Shown in pieces: positions 9,854-19,976 of a stretch of DNA of 64,000 nt (position 1 is the first letter of the stretch; each line of letters opens with the position of its first letter). The position numbers were made by a program, and so were the translations under genes. The stretch comes from Pseudomonas palmensis (GTDB lineage: Bacteria; Pseudomonadota; Gammaproteobacteria; Pseudomonadales; Pseudomonadaceae). The notes under the pieces are model-generated. The model was given only the letters and a program-made list of their open reading frames with translations, was not told where the DNA came from and did not search any database. The DNA lies in the NCBI RefSeq assembly GCF_017848315.1, contig NZ_JAFKEC010000014.1, positions 1 through 64,000 of the forward strand. The letters run 5' to 3'.

Positions 9854-10890
9854 TGGAACACTTCGATGCCAGGGACCTGGCCCGCGCCGTCGATGCCGGC
9901 GTACTGAACCCGGGCCAGGACAAGGCCCTGCTTGAATTCCTCAAGCGCCAGCCCGCACAACGGCCCAGTTTCCAGCTGGCCCATGTCGCGTTCTACTTCG
10001 GCGCCCTGCTGATCATGGGGGCCATGGGCTGGCTGCTGAGCGAGGCCTGGATGCGCATCGGCGACAGCGCACTGTTGCTGATCGCGTTGGCCTACATGGC
10101 CGTGTTGACTGGCGGTGGCCTGGCACTTCAGCGCCGCGGCCAGCGTATTCCTGCCGGTCTGCTGGCAGCGGTGGCGGTCAGCATCGTACCGCTGGCGGTG
10201 TTCGCCCTCGAGCGCCTTACCGGCTTCTGGCCCCTGGACGATACCCAGACTCACTACCACAGCTACTACACCTACGTGCAGGGCGGCTGGCTGCTGATGG
10301 AAGCGGCCACCGTGATCGCCGGCCTGCTGATGCTGCGCCTGATCCCCTTCCCGTTCATCGTGATGCCCATCGCCGTGGCGCTGTGGTTCATGTCGATGGA
10401 CCTGACCGAGTGGATCTACGGCGAGCCGTTCAACTGGGCGCAACGCCAGAAGGTTTCGCTTTGGTTCGGCCTCGGCCTGTTGCTGGTGTTCCTCGGCATC
10501 GATGGCCGAACCCGCGAGGACTATGTGTTCTGGGGTTATCTGGCCGGGCTGCTGGCCTTCTGGGGCGGGCTGACCTCGATGGACAGTGACAGCGAGGTCG
10601 GCAAGGCGCTGTACTGCCTGATCAACCTGGGGCTGATGGCGGTCGCCGTGCTGCTGCGCCGGCCATTGTTCATGGTGTTCGGGGCCATGGGCGTTTCGGC
10701 CTACCTTGGCTACCTGTCGTATGACGTATTCGCCGACTCGCTGCTGTTCCCGGTAGTGCTGAGCATGATCGGCCTGGGGGTCATCGGCCTTGGCCTGCTC
10801 TACCAGAAGCATCGCGAACGCCTGAGTACAAACCTTCGCGCACTGCTGCCGAACGGCCTGCTCGACCTGTTGCCGGGGCTTCGTCGATGA
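9853..10890 (+). CDS. DUF2157-like polytopic membrane protein
   Basis: 345-residue protein with a hydrophilic N-terminal segment of about 45 residues (DLARAVDAGVLNPGQDKALLEFL, a pattern seen before DUF2157 membrane domains) and about nine or ten hydrophobic helices. Function unknown. It overlaps coq7 upstream by one base and the next gene downstream by 4 bases (ATGA), so it is the middle of a three-gene coupled unit. Confidence 0.65.
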   Translation: MEHFDARDLARAVDAGVLNPGQDKALLEFLKRQPAQRPSFQLAHVAFYFGALLIMGAMGWLLSEAWMRIGDSALLLIALAYMAVLTGGGLALQRRGQRIPAGLLAAVAVSIVPLAVFALERLTGFWPLDDTQTHYHSYYTYVQGGWLLMEAATVIAGLLMLRLIPFPFIVMPIAVALWFMSMDLTEWIYGEPFNWAQRQKVSLWFGLGLLLVFLGIDGRTREDYVFWGYLAGLLAFWGGLTSMDSDSEVGKALYCLINLGLMAVAVLLRRPLFMVFGAMGVSAYLGYLSYDVFADSLLFPVVLSMIGLGVIGLGLLYQKHRERLSTNLRALLPNGLLDLLPGLRR

Positions 10891-11342
10891 GGGTGCGCCT
10901 GCTGCTGATTCGAGCGCTGCAAAGCATGGGGTTGGTGCTGGTGGGCTACCTGTTCATCTTGGCGATGACCGCAAGCCTGCGCGAAACGCCCTTCAGCATG
11001 TCGCTGCCCTATCTCGGCGATTCCGACAACAGCGCGCTGGATCTGGCGCTGTTCTGTGTACCCGGAATGCTGCTGTTCGTGTTGCTGGGCAGTATCATCC
11101 GCCGGCGCCGCGTATTGGGCGGCGTGTTTGCTGGCATTGCGGCCGTCAGTGCCTGGCTGCTGTGCGAGCTGTTCTCCACCGCGTTCGGCAATACCTGGAG
11201 CACAAGCGAAGTGCTCGGGCTGCTGGTGCTGAACCTGCACTGGTGGTTGCTGGCGCTGGTACCGGGGCTGATGCTGCTGTTTGCGCTGGAGCGCTTCGCC
11301 AGCAAGGCTGGCTCCTATAAGGGACGCGGCATCCGCCTGTAG
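10887..11342 (+). CDS. DUF4401-like small membrane protein, C terminus encoded by a REP pair
   Basis: 151-residue protein with four hydrophobic segments, starting in ATGA overlap with the preceding gene. DUF2157 and DUF4401 proteins commonly occur as neighbours, which supports the call. The last 16 or so residues (FASKAGSYKGRGIRL) are encoded by the left part of an intergenic-type REP palindrome pair (11292-11365), and the TAG stop sits inside it. The native C terminus was therefore probably replaced or extended by REP insertion. Confidence 0.6.
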   Translation: MRVRLLLIRALQSMGLVLVGYLFILAMTASLRETPFSMSLPYLGDSDNSALDLALFCVPGMLLFVLLGSIIRRRRVLGGVFAGIAAVSAWLLCELFSTAFGNTWSTSEVLGLLVLNLHWWLLALVPGLMLLFALERFASKAGSYKGRGIRL

Positions 11343-11365
11343 GAGCCGGCGTTACCGGCGAATGG
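11292..11365. repeat. REP pair (BIME) overlapping gene end
   Basis: Inverted copies CGCTTCGCCAGCAAGGCTGG (from 11292) and AGGAGCCGGCGTTACCGGCG (from 11341) match the P. putida REP theme CTCC-TACAGG...GCCGGC. The left copy lies within the coding sequence ending at 11342. Confidence 0.75.
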
Positions 11366-11376
11366 CCACGCAACGA

Positions 11377-11799
11377 TCAACCCAGCTCGACAATCTCGTA
11401 GGCGTGGGTGATCTCGACCCCGGCGCGCCCCAGCATGATCGATGCCGAGCAGTACTTCTCGGCCGACAACTCCACCGCGCGCTTGACCTGGGCCTCCTTC
11501 AGGCCGCGGCCCTTGACCACAAAGCGCAGATGAATCTTTGTGAACACCTTGGGGTCCTCGTCGGCCCGCTCGGCCTCGAGAAACGCCTCGCAGCTCTCTA
11601 CCGCCTGGCGCGATTTCTTCAGAATGCTCACCACGTCGAAATTGCTGCAGCCACCCAGGCCCAGCAGGAGCATCTCCATCGGCCGCACGCCCAGGTTGCG
11701 CCCACCACTCTCGGGTGGACCATCCATGACCACTACATGGCCACTGCCCGATTCGCCAAGAAACATGGCTTCGCCTGCCCACTGGATACGCGCCTTCAT
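11377..11799 (-). CDS. OsmC/Ohr-family protein
   Basis: 140-residue OsmC-like peroxidase with the two redox cysteines of the family, one in LGGCSNFDVVSIL (residue 51) and one in EKYCSASIML (residue 117). Such proteins reduce organic hydroperoxides with thiols. The start at 11799 (MKARIQWAGE) is the conserved one; the open frame continues upstream to 12177 but covers the vfr promoter. It is divergent from vfr, as in P. aeruginosa. Confidence 0.88.
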   Translation of the reverse strand: MKARIQWAGEAMFLGESGSGHVVVMDGPPESGGRNLGVRPMEMLLLGLGGCSNFDVVSILKKSRQAVESCEAFLEAERADEDPKVFTKIHLRFVVKGRGLKEAQVKRAVELSAEKYCSASIMLGRAGVEITHAYEIVELG

Positions 11800-11848
11800 C
11801 ACCCGGATTCCCTTGCTTTGAAAAAAGGCTGTCAGCTTAGACCTTGCG

Positions 11849-11858
11849 CGCACGTGCG
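11849..11858. promoter_or_regulatory. palindrome in osmC-like/vfr divergent region
   Basis: CGCACGTGCG is a perfect 10-bp palindrome in the 190-bp divergent intergenic region. It could be an operator; it does not match the CRP TGTGA-N6-TCACA consensus, so no protein is assigned. Confidence 0.25.
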
Positions 11859-11989
11859 AAAAGGCTAAGCGTTCGAGTAAATATGCCGATACACCTACAG
11901 GCGTCTGATAAGCTGGCGCCAAACTGCTGGCACCCGCGCCCAGCGGTCGACAAGAATGCCCACGCGTCGCGTCTTTCCAGGATTCAGCC

Positions 11990-12634
11990 ATGGTTGCAAC
12001 AACCCTTCCAGCCAAGATCAAGAACATCGACAAGTTGCTCGCCCACTGCCAGCGTCGCCGCTTTGCAGCCAAGAACAACATCATCTGCGCTGGTGATCGG
12101 GCCGATACCCTGTCGTTCATCGTCAAGGGCTCGGTGACCATCCTGATCGAGGACGAGGAAGGCCGCGAGATGATCATCGCCTACCTCAACAGTGGCGATT
12201 TTTTCGGTGAGCTGGGCCTGTTCGAACCCATCGGCAAGGAACACCAGCGCAGCGCCTGGGTACGCGCCAAGACCGAATGCGAAGTGGCTGAAATCAGCTA
12301 CGAGAAATTCCGTGAACTGGCCCGCCAGGACCAGGACATCCTTTACGCCCTGGGCAGCCAGATGGCCCAGCGCCTGCGCAACACCACGCAGAAGGTGGGC
12401 GACCTGGCGTTTTTCGACGTGACCGGTCGGGTGGCCCGCTGCCTGCTGGAGCTGTGCAAGCAGCCCGATGCCATGACCCACCCCGACGGCATGCAGATCA
12501 AGATCACCCGCCAGGAAATCGGCCGCATCGTCGGCTGCTCGCGAGAGATGGTCGGCCGCGTGCTAAAGGACCTCGAAGAACGTAACCTGGTGCATGTCAA
12601 AGGCAAGACCATGGTGGTCTTCGGCACCCGTTAA
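11990..12634 (+). CDS. vfr: Crp/Vfr cAMP-type transcription regulator
   Basis: 214-residue Crp-family activator. An N-terminal cyclic-nucleotide-binding beta-roll with [11 protein letters not shown] precedes the dimerisation helix and a C-terminal winged HTH ([25 protein letters not shown]). It is orthologous to Vfr of P. aeruginosa and Crp of P. putida. The stop codon overlaps the stop of the convergent lipoate-ligase-like gene by three bases. Confidence 0.93.
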   Translation: MVATTLPAKIKNIDKLLAHCQRRRFAAKNNIICAGDRADTLSFIVKGSVTILIEDEEGREMIIAYLNSGDFFGELGLFEPIGKEHQRSAWVRAKTECEVAEISYEKFRELARQDQDILYALGSQMAQRLRNTTQKVGDLAFFDVTGRVARCLLELCKQPDAMTHPDGMQIKITRQEIGRIVGCSREMVGRVLKDLEERNLVHVKGKTMVVFGTR

Positions 12635-13335
12635 TCGCGCTCGATCGCCGCGATCACCTGCGAGTAGGCCTGTTCCAGGCGCGCCAGCAGCGGTGCCTGG
12701 GGCACCACTTCATGCAGGGCGATATGACTGTCGGCGCGGCAGCGCTGCTCAAGCTCGCAACATTCATTGAAGCGATTGACTGCCGCCACCATCGACTCGC
12801 GCTCGTTGTCCAGCAGCAAGGCGCCATGCACCAGCACCACCGGGCGCTTGCCGCCCAGGCCCTGACGCCAGCGCTGCGCCGTGCCGACCAGCTTGCGACC
12901 ATTGAGGTTGACGTTGTAGCGCCCATCGCAGAACGCCCCCTCGATCTCCCCCACCGACGCCAGCCCGCCCCATTCGCGCAGCACCTCGCAAAGCGGCAGG
13001 CACAGCCGCTCGTAGGCCTTCTCGATACGACCGTGATCACCCTCGCTGCGCGGCGCCACATACACCAACGCGATATTGATTGTCGCAGCCGACTGCGGCA
13101 CTGGCTCACCGCCGGTCTCGCGCAGCAGCACCGGCCAGCCGGCAACGGCCAATTCGGTGCAGGCGGCCTCGAAACCTTCCAGCCGGCTCATGCGCCGCGG
13201 CATCACCAGCGCGCGGTCCGTCGGCTGCCAGAACAGCAGGCCATGTTGCTTTTCGCCCTTGCACACAGCCGCCAGCAGGTCCTGCTCGGCCTGCAGGCCC
13301 GCCTCCACCGTCACCGCAACAGCTTGATCAGTCAT
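12631..13335 (-). CDS. lipoate-protein ligase A family protein
   Basis: 234-residue protein resembling the BPL/LplA catalytic domain. The visible signatures are [13 protein letters not shown], the central [10 protein letters not shown] (equivalent to the RRxxGGGxVxH lipoate-site segment), and [20 protein letters not shown] followed by the HGALLL strand, as in LplA (KxxGxAQ...HGxLL). It may ligate or transfer lipoyl/octanoyl or biotinyl groups; the exact substrate is uncertain. The start at 13335 has AAGGTGGG upstream. It converges on vfr. Confidence 0.75.
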   Translation of the reverse strand: MTDQAVAVTVEAGLQAEQDLLAAVCKGEKQHGLLFWQPTDRALVMPRRMSRLEGFEAACTELAVAGWPVLLRETGGEPVPQSAATINIALVYVAPRSEGDHGRIEKAYERLCLPLCEVLREWGGLASVGEIEGAFCDGRYNVNLNGRKLVGTAQRWRQGLGGKRPVVLVHGALLLDNERESMVAAVNRFNECCELEQRCRADSHIALHEVVPQAPLLARLEQAYSQVIAAIERD

Positions 13336-13355
13336 CACACCCACCTTGTCGATAC

Positions 13356-13378
13356 AAAAAAGCCGGCAATGCCGGCTT
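13356..13378 (-). terminator. trpGDC terminator
   Basis: Just after the trpC stop on the minus strand: 8-bp stem AAGCCGGC / GCCGGCTT (13360-13367 and 13371-13378), 3-nt loop, then TTTTTT. A clear Rho-independent terminator. Confidence 0.85.
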
Positions 13379-13387
13379 CAGTGTGGA

Positions 13388-14224
13388 TCAGTCCAGGCCT
13401 TGCGCCGAGTTGTGCACCACGCGCTCGGGGAAGAACAGGCGCTGCAGTTCCAGCCCCGGGTGCTCGGCACGCATGAACGCTTCGCCCACCAGGAACGAGT
13501 AGACCTCGTTGATCTCCATCAGCTCGACGTCTGCCCGATTGAAAATGCCACTTTCGGTGATTGCCAGGCGATCACGCGGGATGCGCGGCAGCAGGTCGAG
13601 GGTGGTTTCCAGGCTCACCTCGAAGGTGTGCAGGTTGCGGTTGTTCACGCCCACCAGCGGTGTATCCAGGGTTTTCAGCGCACGCTCCAGCTCGTCGCCG
13701 TCGTGCACTTCGACCAATACATCCAGCCCTACGCTCTTCGCCGTGGCCGCCAGCTCGGCCATCTTCACGTCATCCAGCGCCGAGACGATCAGCAGCACGC
13801 AATCGGCACCCAGCGCACGGGCCTCGACGATCTGATAAGGATCGATCATGAAGTCCTTGCGGATCACCGGCAACGTGCACGCGGCGCGCGCCTGCTGCAG
13901 GTATGCATCGGCGCCCTGGAAGTAATCGATATCGGTAAGCACCGACAGGCAGGTGGCCCCGCCCTTTTCATAACTGACGGCAATGTCGGCCGGCACGAAG
14001 TCTTCGCGAATCACGCCCTTGCTCGGCGATGCCTTCTTGATCTCGGCGATCACTGCCGGCTGCTTGCGCTTTGCCTGCTCGATCAGCGCATTGGCGAACC
14101 CGCGCGGCGCATCGGCGACGGCCGCCAGACGCTCGAGTTCAGCCAGGCTGACGCGGGCACTGCGCTCGGCCACTTCCTGAACCTTGCGCGCCAGGATGTT
14201 TTCCAGAACCGTCGGTACGCTCAC
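13388..14224 (-). CDS. trpC: indole-3-glycerol phosphate synthase
   Basis: Closes the indole ring from CdRP in tryptophan synthesis. The 278-residue TIM barrel shows [13 protein letters not shown], the phosphate-binding [13 protein letters not shown] and [12 protein letters not shown]. It starts with GTG at 14224 in a GTGA overlap with the trpD stop, behind AGGAGAATGAA, so it is translationally coupled. It is unfused to trpF, as in other pseudomonads. Confidence 0.97.
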   Translation of the reverse strand: MSVPTVLENILARKVQEVAERSARVSLAELERLAAVADAPRGFANALIEQAKRKQPAVIAEIKKASPSKGVIREDFVPADIAVSYEKGGATCLSVLTDIDYFQGADAYLQQARAACTLPVIRKDFMIDPYQIVEARALGADCVLLIVSALDDVKMAELAATAKSVGLDVLVEVHDGDELERALKTLDTPLVGVNNRNLHTFEVSLETTLDLLPRIPRDRLAITESGIFNRADVELMEINEVYSFLVGEAFMRAEHPGLELQRLFFPERVVHNSAQGLD

Positions 14225-15270
14225 TCTTCATTCTCCTGCTTGAATACCGCAGTAAAGGCGCCCAGCTCTTCGAGCTTTTCTCGCGCCAGCCCGGTGTGCA
14301 GTGCATCGTGGGCCAGCTCGACGCCTTGCTTGAGGCTCATGGCATGGTCGGCGGCATACAGCGCAGCGCCGGCATTGAGCACGATCATTTCTGCCGCCTT
14401 CTGACCGTTTTCGGTCTTGCGGCGCCCCAGGGCATCGCGAATCAGCTCCAGCGACGCGGCCGGGCTGTCTACCGCCAGGCCGTGCAGGCTCTGGCTCTTC
14501 ATGCCCAGGTCTTCGGGTTCTACCCAGTACTCGGTGATTTCGCCGTTCTTCAGTTCCGCAACGAAGGTCGGTGCGGCCAGGCTGAATTCGTCCAGGCCGT
14601 CCTTGGAGTGCACCACCAGCACATGCTTGCTGCCCAGGCGTTGCAGCACCTCGGCCAGCGGCCGGCACAATGCCTGGGTGAACACGCCGACCACCTGGTG
14701 CCTGACCCCGGCCGGATTCGTAAGCGGGCCGAGCATGTTGAACAGCGTGCGCAGCCCCAGGTCACGACGCGGGGCGGCGGCATATTTCATCGCCTTGTGG
14801 TGGGTCTGGGCGAACATGAAGCCGATACCGACACTGTCGATGCAACGCGCGACCTGCACCGGCGTCAGGTTCAGGTAGATACCGGCGGCCTCGAGCAGGT
14901 CGGCGCTGCCGCTCTTGCCCGATACCGCACGGTTGCCGTGCTTGGCCACGGTGCAGCCGGCAGCGGCCACGACAAATGCCGAGGCGGTGGAAACGTTGAA
15001 GATATTGGCGCCGTCGCCTCCGGTACCGACCACATCGACCACCTGGTCCAGGGTCTGCAGTTGTACCTGGTCGGCGAGCTCGCGCATCACCGATACCGCA
15101 CCGACGATCTCGTCGATGCTTTCGCTCTTCATGCGCATGCCCATCATGAAAGCGCCGATCTGCGCCTCGCTGCACTGGCCAGTCATGATCTCGCGCATCA
15201 CATCGCGCATTTCCTCGGTGCTCAGGTCCAGGTGACCGACGATGCGGCCCAGCGCGCTCTTGATATCCAT
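14221..15270 (-). CDS. trpD: anthranilate phosphoribosyltransferase
   Basis: Transfers phosphoribose from PRPP to anthranilate. 349 residues with the glycine-rich PRPP site [23 protein letters not shown] (about 77-100), [18 protein letters not shown] and the anthranilate-site region HHKAMKYAA. It lies 12 nt after trpG and overlaps trpC. Confidence 0.97.
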   Translation of the reverse strand: MDIKSALGRIVGHLDLSTEEMRDVMREIMTGQCSEAQIGAFMMGMRMKSESIDEIVGAVSVMRELADQVQLQTLDQVVDVVGTGGDGANIFNVSTASAFVVAAAGCTVAKHGNRAVSGKSGSADLLEAAGIYLNLTPVQVARCIDSVGIGFMFAQTHHKAMKYAAAPRRDLGLRTLFNMLGPLTNPAGVRHQVVGVFTQALCRPLAEVLQRLGSKHVLVVHSKDGLDEFSLAAPTFVAELKNGEITEYWVEPEDLGMKSQSLHGLAVDSPAASLELIRDALGRRKTENGQKAAEMIVLNAGAALYAADHAMSLKQGVELAHDALHTGLAREKLEELGAFTAVFKQENEE

Positions 15271-15282
15271 GGTGTCAAATCC

Positions 15283-15876
15283 TTAGCGGCGGCCGCCGGT
15301 CTGCTTGAGGAAGTTGGCGAACAGCTCGTGGCCCTGCTCGGTGAGGATCGACTCGGGGTGGAACTGCACCCCTTCGATGTTCAGTGTCTTGTGACGCAGG
15401 CCCATGATCTCGTCGACCGAGCCGTCGTCCAGGGTGGTCCAGGCAGTCACTTCCAGGCACTCGGGCAGCGTTTCGCGCTTGACCACCAGGGAATGGTAGC
15501 GGGTCACCGTCAACGGGTTGTTCAAGCCTGCGAACACACCCTGGTCGATGTGCGACACGGGGCTGGTCTTGCCGTGCATCACCTGGCGCGCCCGTACCAC
15601 ATCACCGCCAAAGGCCTGGCCGATGGACTGGTGGCCCAGGCACACGCCCAGGATCGGCAGCTTGCCGGCAAAGTGCAGGATGGCTTGGAGCGATACACCG
15701 GCCTCGGTCGGGGTGCACGGGCCAGGGGACACCACAATGCGCTCGGGTTGCAGTGCCTCGATCTGGGCGATGGTCAGTTCGTCATTGCGAATGACCTTGA
15801 CCTCTGCACCCAGCTCGCCGAAGTACTGCACGACGTTGTAGGTGAAGGAGTCGTAGTTGTCGATCATCAGTAACAT
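15283..15876 (-). CDS. trpG: anthranilate synthase component II (glutamine amidotransferase)
   Basis: Supplies ammonia from glutamine to TrpE. 197-residue class I amidotransferase with the catalytic Cys in [15 protein letters not shown] and the His/Glu in [13 protein letters not shown]. The ATG at 15876 ([11 protein letters not shown]) with AGAGG upstream is preferred over a TTG three codons earlier. It is only 62 nt from the trpE stop; the gap holds two short stem-loops and no other gene. Confidence 0.97.
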   Translation of the reverse strand: MLLMIDNYDSFTYNVVQYFGELGAEVKVIRNDELTIAQIEALQPERIVVSPGPCTPTEAGVSLQAILHFAGKLPILGVCLGHQSIGQAFGGDVVRARQVMHGKTSPVSHIDQGVFAGLNNPLTVTRYHSLVVKRETLPECLEVTAWTTLDDGSVDEIMGLRHKTLNIEGVQFHPESILTEQGHELFANFLKQTGGRR

Positions 15877-15892
15877 CTGGGTCAACCTCTTG

Positions 15893-15933
15893 AGTCTGGC
15901 GACTCTGAATTCTGTGTTGCGCCGCAGCGGCGC
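15893..15933 (-). promoter_or_regulatory. two stem-loops in the trpE-trpG gap
   Basis: GCGCCG-CAG-CGGCGC (15919-15933) and GAGTC-TGGC-GACTC (15893-15906) lie between trpE and trpG. Neither is followed by a T-run on the minus strand. They may set the ratio of trpE to trpGDC message or protect a processing end; no second leader peptide is visible. Confidence 0.35.
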
Positions 15934-15938
15934 CCTTC

Positions 15939-17420
15939 TCAGCTGAGCGGTGTCTGTTCAGCCAAGGCTACCGCGCGGAACATCGCCCGACGCTTGTTGA
16001 TGGTTTCTTCCCACTCCAGCGCCGGCACCGAGTCGGCGACGATGCCGCCACCGGCCTGCACATGCAGCTCACCGTCCTTGATCACGGCGGTGCGGATGGC
16101 AATGGCGGTGTCCATGTTGCCGTTCCAGGCCAGGTAGCCGACGGCGCCGCCGTACACGCCACGCTTGACCGGCTCCAGCTCGTCGATGATTTCCATGGCG
16201 CGGATCTTCGGCGCCCCCGACAGGGTACCGGCGGGCAGAATGGCGCGCAGCGCGTCCATCGCGCTCAGGCCCTGCTTGAGCTGGCCGGTGACGTTGGACA
16301 CGATGTGCATCACGTTGGAGTAACGCTCGATCACCATCTTCTCGGTGACCTTGACCGAACCGGTCTCGGAAACGCGACCGGTGTCGTTGCGGCCCAGGTC
16401 GATCAGCATCAGGTGCTCGGCGATCTCCTTGGCGTCCGACAGCAGGTCCTGCTCCAGCGCTCGGTCGGCCTCCTCGTTGGCACCACGCGGCCGGGTGCCG
16501 GCGATCGGGCGCACGGTGACCAGGTTGTCTTCGACCCGCACCAGCACTTCCGGCGAGCTGCCCACCACATGGAAGTCGCCGAAGTTGAAGAAGTACATGT
16601 ACGGCGTGGGGTTGAAGCAGCGCAACGCGCGGTACAGGTCGATGGGCGCGGCCTTGAAGTTGATGGACATGCGCTGCGAGGGCACCACCTGCATGCAGTC
16701 GCCGGCCAGGATGTACTCCTTGACGGTATCGACGGCGCGTTCGTAGTCGGCCTGGGTGAAGCTTGAACGAAACTCCGGCTCAGCAGCCAGAGGGCCGCCC
16801 AGGGCCAGGCCGCGACGCGGGGCGATCGGCTGGCGCAGTTGTTCGAGCAGTTCTTCAAGACGCGCCAGGCCATTTTCGTAGGCGTTGTCCTGGGCGGGGT
16901 CGGCCAGCACGATGGCGTGCATCTTGCCGGCCAGGTTGTCGAACACCACCACGGCGTCCGACACCATCAGCAGGATGTCCGGCACGCCCAGCGGATCGGG
17001 ATTAGGGCACTTGCCCAGGCGCTTCTCTACATAGCGCACGCAGTCGTAGCCGAAATACCCCACCAGGCCACCGTTGAAGCGCGGCAGGCCGTCGATGGTC
17101 GGTACGTTGTAGCGTTCCTTGAACGTCTCGACGAAGGCCAGCGGGTCTTCGACTTCATGCTGTTCGATCTCGACACCGTCATGGGTGATGCGCACCTGAT
17201 GGTCATGTACGCGCAACACGGTGCGACATGGCAGGCCGATTATCGAATAACGCCCCCACTTCTCGCCGCCCTGCACCGATTCGAGCAGGTAGGAGTTGGG
17301 CTGGTCGGCCAGTTTCAGGTAGATCGACAGCGGCGTGTCGAAGTCGGCCAGGGTTTCGCAGGCCAGGGGAATGCGGTTGTAGCCGGCAGCGGCCAGGCGC
17401 AGGAATTCTTCGCGGGTCAT
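15939..17420 (-). CDS. trpE: anthranilate synthase component I
   Basis: Chorismate to anthranilate, feedback-inhibited by tryptophan. The 493-residue protein contains the tryptophan-site LLES near residue 48, the catalytic chorismate-binding core ([49 protein letters not shown]) and a C-terminal [10 protein letters not shown]. Start 17420 (MTREEFLRL) follows GAGG. Upstream within 70 nt ends the trp leader peptide encoded in the tail of gph, so expression is probably attenuated by tryptophan supply. Confidence 0.97.
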   Translation of the reverse strand: MTREEFLRLAAAGYNRIPLACETLADFDTPLSIYLKLADQPNSYLLESVQGGEKWGRYSIIGLPCRTVLRVHDHQVRITHDGVEIEQHEVEDPLAFVETFKERYNVPTIDGLPRFNGGLVGYFGYDCVRYVEKRLGKCPNPDPLGVPDILLMVSDAVVVFDNLAGKMHAIVLADPAQDNAYENGLARLEELLEQLRQPIAPRRGLALGGPLAAEPEFRSSFTQADYERAVDTVKEYILAGDCMQVVPSQRMSINFKAAPIDLYRALRCFNPTPYMYFFNFGDFHVVGSSPEVLVRVEDNLVTVRPIAGTRPRGANEEADRALEQDLLSDAKEIAEHLMLIDLGRNDTGRVSETGSVKVTEKMVIERYSNVMHIVSNVTGQLKQGLSAMDALRAILPAGTLSGAPKIRAMEIIDELEPVKRGVYGGAVGYLAWNGNMDTAIAIRTAVIKDGELHVQAGGGIVADSVPALEWEETINKRRAMFRAVALAEQTPLS

Positions 17421-17464
17421 GATAGCCTCGTGGCAATGGGGCAATAGGTCGTACAGGCAAACGC

Positions 17465-17480
17465 GCCGGATCAGGCCGGC
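17465..17480 (-). promoter_or_regulatory. candidate trp attenuator stem
   Basis: Minus-strand stem GCCGG-CCTGAT-CCGGC immediately after the leader-peptide stop. The flanking GGCGCG just downstream can instead pair with CGCGCC that overlaps the last leader codons, giving two mutually exclusive folds. A TTTTTT run (17488-17483) sits between the leader stop and this stem. Which fold terminates is not decidable by eye. Confidence 0.45.
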
Positions 17481-17490
17481 CAGAAAAAAG

Positions 17491-17535
17491 TCAGGCGCGC
17501 CAACGCCAACGGGCCAGGGCCTTGATGACTTTCAT
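17491..17535 (-). CDS. trpL: trp operon leader peptide (in frame with the gph 3' end)
   Basis: A 14-residue [17 protein letters not shown], with two Trp codons separated by one Arg codon just before the stop. It ends 70 nt upstream of trpE, with alternative stems in between. The reading frame is the same as gph, so the same codons also form the gph C terminus. Trp codon pairs in a short ORF ahead of trpE are the hallmark of ribosome-mediated attenuation, which has been reported for trpE and trpGDC in P. putida. No strong Shine-Dalgarno is visible before its ATG. Confidence 0.7.
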   Translation of the reverse strand: MKVIKALARWRWRA

Positions 17536-18302
17536 CCAGAGTTTGCCGGGTGCCACCACGATGGAATCTCTATCAGGGGGGGATTGATCGTCCGACATTA
17601 GCTCAGTGGCCGAATCTAAGCAACCAGGCAGCAGCGCGCGCAGGTCATCGATCACCAGCGCGGGCGACTCCTCGCTGATCGGGCGGCCATGGTTGTAGCC
17701 GTAGCTGAGCGCCACGCATTGCACCCCTGCCGCCCGGGACGCCAGCACATCACTGCGCGAGTCGCCCACGAACAGCGCCTGGGCCGGCGCCACGTTGGCC
17801 ATCTGCATCACGAACAGCAATGCGGCGGGGTCGGGTTTCTTCTGCGGCAGGGTGTCGCCGCCGATGATCCAGCGAAAGTATCGCCCGATCTTCATCTGGT
17901 CCAGCAAGGGGGCGACGAAGCGCTCCGGCTTGTTGGTGATCAGGGCCATTTCCACGCCCTGCTTGTGCAGCCACTTGAGGGTGTCACGCACGCCGGGGTA
18001 GACCACCGTCAATTCATGGTTGTCGGCATAGGCCTGCATGAACAGCTCGAGCCCGCGCGCGGCCTCATCGTCGTCCACCCCGGCATGCTCGATGCTGCCG
18101 GCCAGGGCGCGGCGCACCAGCACCTGCACGCCATTACCGACCCATTCGCGCACGGCGGCGACACCGGCGGGCTGGCGCCCCATTTCGAGCAGCATGTGAT
18201 CCACGGCGGCCGCCAGGTCCGGCACCGAATCGATCAGGGTGCCATCCAGGTCGAACATCACCAGCTTGGGCAGGCCCCCGGGGAACAGCTGCTCGAAGCC
18301 GC

Positions 18303-18306
<4 letters not shown>
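17491..18306 (-). CDS. gph: phosphoglycolate phosphatase
   Basis: HAD-superfamily phosphatase that removes 2-phosphoglycolate. 271 residues with motif [11 protein letters not shown] near residue 18, motif II ITNKP, motif III lysine in PQKKPDP and motif [12 protein letters not shown]. The domain proper ends near residue 225; the remaining ~45 residues are a non-conserved tail that ends in the trp leader peptide sequence. It overlaps the rpe stop in ATGA. The related P. putida phosphatase MupP is a similar HAD protein, but this genomic position (rpe-gph-trpE) is that of Gph. Confidence 0.92.
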
Positions 18307-18977
<671 letters not shown>

Positions 18978-19079
18978 GGCGCACCTGTTGGGCAGAATCA
19001 CGGTGGCGCGCATTGTACCTCAGGCAAACCGTCAGGGGCTGACTGGCATCAAGCCTGGATCAGGATCGGTGGTGCCCAC

Positions 19080-19127
19080 TTCGCCGGCAAGGCCGGCTCC
19101 TACAGGAGCCAGCCCTGCCGGCGAAGG
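19080..19127. repeat. REP pair
   Basis: Head-to-head REP palindromes in the gap between the last agt permease gene and rpe: TTCGCCGGCAAGGCCGGCTC (from 19080) and the opposed AGGAGCCAGCCCTGCCGGCG (from 19105). Confidence 0.8.
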
Positions 19128-19137
19128 GTCGTCTGTT

Positions 19138-19965
19138 TCAGCCCGGCTGTTGGGTACGCAGCTTCTCGCCACGCCCGCGCAGCCATTCCAGGGTCAGCAA
19201 CAGCACCACCGAGAACGCGATCAGCAAGGTCGCCGCTGCAGCAATGGTCGGGCTCAGGTTCTCGCGGATACCGCTGAACATCTGGCGTGGCAGCGTGGCC
19301 TGCTCCGGCCCGGCAAGGAACAGCGTCACCACCACCTCGTCGAACGATGTCGCGAAGGCGAACAGGGCCCCCGAGATCACACCCGGGGCGATCAGCGGCA
19401 GGGTCACCCGGCGGAACGTGGTGACCGGCGAGGCGCCCAGGCTGGCCGCAGCCCGTACCAGGTTGTGGTTGAAGCCCTGCAGGGTGGCCGACACCGTGAT
19501 GATCACGAACGGTACACCCAGCACCGCATGCACCAGAATCAGCGAGGTGAAGCTGTTGCCCAGGCCCAGCGGGGCGAAGAACAGGTAGCTGGCCACACCG
19601 ATGATCACCACCGGTACTACCATCGGCGAGATCACCAGGGCCATCACCAGCGATTTGCCGGGAAAGTCGCCACGGGTCAGGCCGATCGAGGCCAGGGTGC
19701 CGAACACCATCGCCAGCAGCGTCGCCGCCGGGGCCACGATGATGCTGTTCTTGAGGGCGCGCATCCACTCGGCCGAACCGAAGAAGTCTTGGTACCACTG
19801 CAGCGAGAAGCCTTGCAGCGGATACACCAGGAAGCTCCCCGAGTTGAACGACAACGGGATGATCACCAGTACCGGCAACACCAGGAACAGCAGCACCAGC
19901 CCGCAAAGGATGCGCAAACTGTAGTACCAGACCCGTTCGACGGGCGACATGTAAGGGCTCAGCAT
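19138..19965 (-). CDS. ABC transporter permease (PotC/AgtD-like)
   Basis: 275-residue inner-membrane permease with about six helices and the EAA loop RAAASLGASPVTTFRRVTLPLIAPGVISG near residue 185. It is the second permease of a polyamine/opine-type importer and the last gene of the four-gene unit. Gene order and the neighbouring regulators match agtABCD of P. aeruginosa, which imports 4-aminobutyrate and 5-aminovalerate. The substrate is inferred from this synteny. Confidence 0.88.
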   Translation of the reverse strand: MLSPYMSPVERVWYYSLRILCGLVLLFLVLPVLVIIPLSFNSGSFLVYPLQGFSLQWYQDFFGSAEWMRALKNSIIVAPAATLLAMVFGTLASIGLTRGDFPGKSLVMALVISPMVVPVVIIGVASYLFFAPLGLGNSFTSLILVHAVLGVPFVIITVSATLQGFNHNLVRAAASLGASPVTTFRRVTLPLIAPGVISGALFAFATSFDEVVVTLFLAGPEQATLPRQMFSGIRENLSPTIAAAATLLIAFSVVLLLTLEWLRGRGEKLRTQQPG

Positions 19966-19976
19966 GACAACGCTCC

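Noticed and set aside
11849..11858. CRP-binding site for vfr autoregulation
   Set aside because: The palindrome CGCACGTGCG does not match TGTGA-N6-TCACA; listed only as an unassigned palindrome.
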